Origin: Lasioglossum baleicum
Taxonomy: Eukaryota > Arthropoda > Insecta > Hymenoptera > Halictidae
Assembly (NCBI RefSeq): GCF_051020765.1
Contig: NC_134932.1
Span: 11,036,001-11,100,000 of the forward strand
Length of the DNA: 64,000 bases
Direction of reading: 5' to 3'
Of the stretch, positions 61,701 to 64,000 are shown piece by piece. The position numbers were made by a program, and so were the translations under genes. The notes below the pieces were generated by a model. It was not told the DNA's origin. It worked only from the letters and a program-made list of their open reading frames with translations, and made no database searches. Position 1 is the first letter of the stretch. Each line of letters opens with the position of its first letter.

Positions 61701-63940
61701 GGATTATGGTCGCGTAGCTTTAACTCCCGCGATTGAGTCCCTATGATTAACTACTGCCCGCGTAAAATGAACGCCACCGCTTTTTATGGGTGCTTGCGAG
61801 CTCGGGGATTGCTAATTTCCGAGGCTGAAATTTGCGACTGTTATCCACCGGTAATTAAGTTAGACTCAAATTAATCTTTATGTTGACGGCGCTTCTTTTG
61901 TTGGTTAGTGGCCGGGAGGGTTGAAACGTACATTCTAATCAACCTTTTTCAATAATGCGCAGTCTGCTGATTACAACGCAGTGAAGATATGTTTAAAGAA
62001 TTTGAAAACATTCTCTACTACTTTCAAGTCACGCTGCTATTTAAAAAAGAGTGTAAAAATTTTAACACACAGAAGACCATTTTACATGCTTATTCAACAA
62101 TATAAAATTGAACAGAAAAATTAGTCAAATACGTAAACCCCAATCAACAACGTTTTCAAATTTACATGGCCCAGTTATTAATGTGGAATCGAATGTCCAG
62201 GATGAAATGTTGCGATCGGAGGATCAATGAACCGCAAAATGGCGGCCACCGGCAGCGTCCGAGTGACACAGAAGCTAACGAACTCCGTGGATTTTTATTT
62301 GCTCGGCGGCATGCACCTTTCCCTGCGCGATTGCGAATTCCAGGTGCACGCGTACGGTTCGCAAGCGATTTCCATGCGTTTTTCACGGGATTGCGCAATC
62401 ACGTTTCTTGCGTCAATCGTCGACAAAAAGCCCGCTAGATATTCCCGCGGGTATTTAAGCCGAGTTTCGTCACCGCGGTGGCGGTGGCACAGTGTGCTCG
62501 TTTATTGCAACGATCGCAACGAATATAAAAATATAAGGATTGACAAGTATTGCGGGGATCGTTTCCCACGATTTCGATATCGGAGGCGACGCGATATAAG
62601 CTTTGATGGCCCTGATGGTCAACCTGATGCTGACATTAACCGCCCTGAAAGCGATTTATTGCTCCTCCGGTTATCGCCTGGGGCATGGAAAGAAACCGAA
62701 GATCTCTGGATACGTTGCAGAGACGGGGCGTGTATCCGAAAGGGAAAAGGAAAATCCTCCAGATACGCAATTTTATTCGCAAGATATCATTTTTATTGCT
62801 TGCGGACAAACGAGTACATCGAGTACAATGCGTACAAGCTGTTCCTTGAAACAAGATGCGAATAGATTCCGGAGATTGAGAGGTAAATCAAAGTAATTGG
62901 TAGTAATGTCGGCGTTGAGGCGGTAGAACATTATTTAGCAATTGAGATTTTCGCGAGAGCTCTGTGAGAAATAAATTAATAAGAGTTAGATTGGATTAAA
63001 CCGAGAACGAGAGTTTCGAAGATGTATATTGTAAAAGTTACACGATCTTAAAAATTGAAAGTCAATTAATGCAGAGTCATGTTAATAATTTCAGTAATCG
63101 TAAAATGGAGAGTTTGTGGCGATGTTATTTTGATCCTTCCGGTCGTGCTAAAAAATGTTAAAAAATAGTTTCCAGTTAAGATTTTTATTCAATTAATGGT
63201 AACAGGCCGATTTGCCGAGGCGCAGAAAAAAGATTCAGCGATTGAGATTCTCGTGGAACGAGAAATAATTTCCGAAGCCCGATACGTGAATCGTCTTTAA
63301 TTGATAATAACGTAAAAGTATCGGGGTATATTAAAAAATCATTTAGCAATTGAGATTTTTTGATGGCGGCCCAATGAGAAATGTACTCGGCGGGTCCTTA
63401 TCTTCGATTCGTTGCCCGGAGGCCTCTTATCTAGATAACGAATCCGCCAATGGTTTAAGAACAGTGAATAAATGATAACGAACCCGCGAGGGTCCATGCT
63501 CCGTCGAGTGAAATGGGATAGGATGATAAGTGGCTGGCAGAGATAACGAGGAATATTGTAGCAAAAACGGAGCGCAACGCTAAACGCCGTTGTAACGCGG
63601 CCATTAAATGTTTTTAATTGCCGTTTATCCGTATCTACCAATTATAAATAATTGACGATCATACACGGACAATTGTTATTTATGCCGGGCTGATTAAATT
63701 CTTCGGCCGTGTCTATCGTCGTCCGGGAGAGGACGGGCAGTAAAAGTTTCTTGCGGAGTCATCCATTGGAAAGTTTTATGTGGAAGATCGCCGGCTTCTG
63801 CTCTGTCCCAGACAGGAAAACACGAAAGTAATCACTTCGGCGAGATATACTCTATGAATTAACCAGAGAATTTTATTTCAATCAATTACGGTTATTGTTT
63901 TCTTACTGCTCCGGCGAATAGCATCTGCGATAACACATTT
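58705..63940. other. Intron 2 DNA to near the right edge, no gene recognised
   Basis: GC-rich patches (58860-59540, 60950-61360, 62200-62650) alternate with AT-rich ones (59750-60680, 61930-62160, 62930-63350). Pho-type cores AAAATGGC occur at 60976 and 62236. A 212-codon open frame at 62227-62865 has no recognisable domain. The homeodomain exon is not here. Confidence 0.4.
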
Positions 63941-64000
63941 TTAACCGACTTCGAAAAAGGAGGAGGTTACTCAATTCGATCTGTATGTGCCTTTTTTTTC
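63941..64000. repeat. Dispersed arthropod repeat end, cut by the window edge
   Basis: AACCGACTTCGAAAAAGGAG followed by GAGGTTACTCAATTCG-TCTGTATGT and a T-rich tail matches a string I know as a very widely dispersed repeat terminus in arthropod genomes. The element class is not decided from this fragment. Confidence 0.5.

Larger units (their letters stand above)
24401..64000 (+). other. abd-A: abd-A intron 2, 5' portion (at least 39.6 kb; runs off the window)
   Basis: The donor is GTGAGT at 24401. No segment encoding a homeodomain (for example the IWFQNRRMK helix) was found on either strand, so the third coding exon must lie to the right of the window. Everything annotated after 24401 is within this intron. 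Open frames there are short and without family signatures, except for two hAT transposase remnants on the minus strand. Confidence 0.8.

Noticed and set aside
62227..62865. 212-codon open frame near the right edge
   Set aside because: The translation has no recognisable domain, the 97- and 90-codon frames overlap it, and CpG-rich composition explains the lack of stops.
24401..64000. abd-A homeodomain exon inside the window
   Set aside because: No open frame on either strand contains homeodomain helix residues, and no matching nucleotide stretch with an acceptor was found.

Overview
This is a stretch of an insect Hox cluster that carries the 5' part of abdominal-A (abd-A) on the + strand. The lineage is most likely Hymenoptera. 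I infer this from the conserved N-terminus (MSSKFIIDSML), the Ala/Ser/His/Gln-rich first exon, the YPWM hexapeptide, the DWMSPFDRVVC microexon, a CpG-rich unmethylated-looking base composition, very long introns and dispersed repeats of bee/ant type. Only two coding exons are in the window. Exon 1 is 12566-13319. A 33-nt microexon lies at 24368-24400. The homeodomain exon is not present, so intron 2 runs from 24401 past the right edge (at least 39.6 kb).

Layout. 1-9.6 kb: 5' flanking DNA with one composite TA-flanked transposon (1101-2639), a TAAT-rich tandem repeat (3.73-3.91 kb) and a small hAT-like MITE (9317-9511). 9.7-12.57 kb: a strongly GA/CT-rich, CpG-rich promoter and leader region. 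12.57-13.32 kb: coding exon 1. 13.32-24.37 kb: intron 1 (11,048 bp), with a second composite transposon (16785-18503), a hairpin cluster near 20.1-20.4 kb and a CT-rich block with GCCAT cores just before the microexon. 24.4-64 kb: intron 2. It has no recognisable nested gene but many datable insertions: hAT elements with 8-bp target duplications at 29781-31045 (inside a TTAA-flanked foldback), 35392-36302 (with a nested MITE), 53235-53759 and 58140-58696, a TTAA MITE at 39644-39841, and a large foldback at 51501-51926. It also holds duplicated AT-rich motifs (32.9 and 33.8 kb), a diverged triplicated ~180-bp unit (25.87-26.37 kb), a perfect 20-nt palindrome centred on TAATTA, and GAGA/Pho-type site clusters.

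How it works together. By insect Hox order the left edge should face Abd-B and the right edge Ubx (inference). abd-A protein is a nuclear homeodomain factor that uses YPWM and TDWM motifs to engage Extradenticle. In this gene YPWM ends exon 1, and TDWM is built across the exon 1/microexon junction. Both flanking introns are phase 1 and the microexon is 33 nt, so skipping it would remove TDWM without changing frame. That is the most interesting testable observation here. The remaining signals are candidate cis-regulatory DNA and transposon insertions; no RNA gene, CRISPR array or new protein-coding system could be supported.
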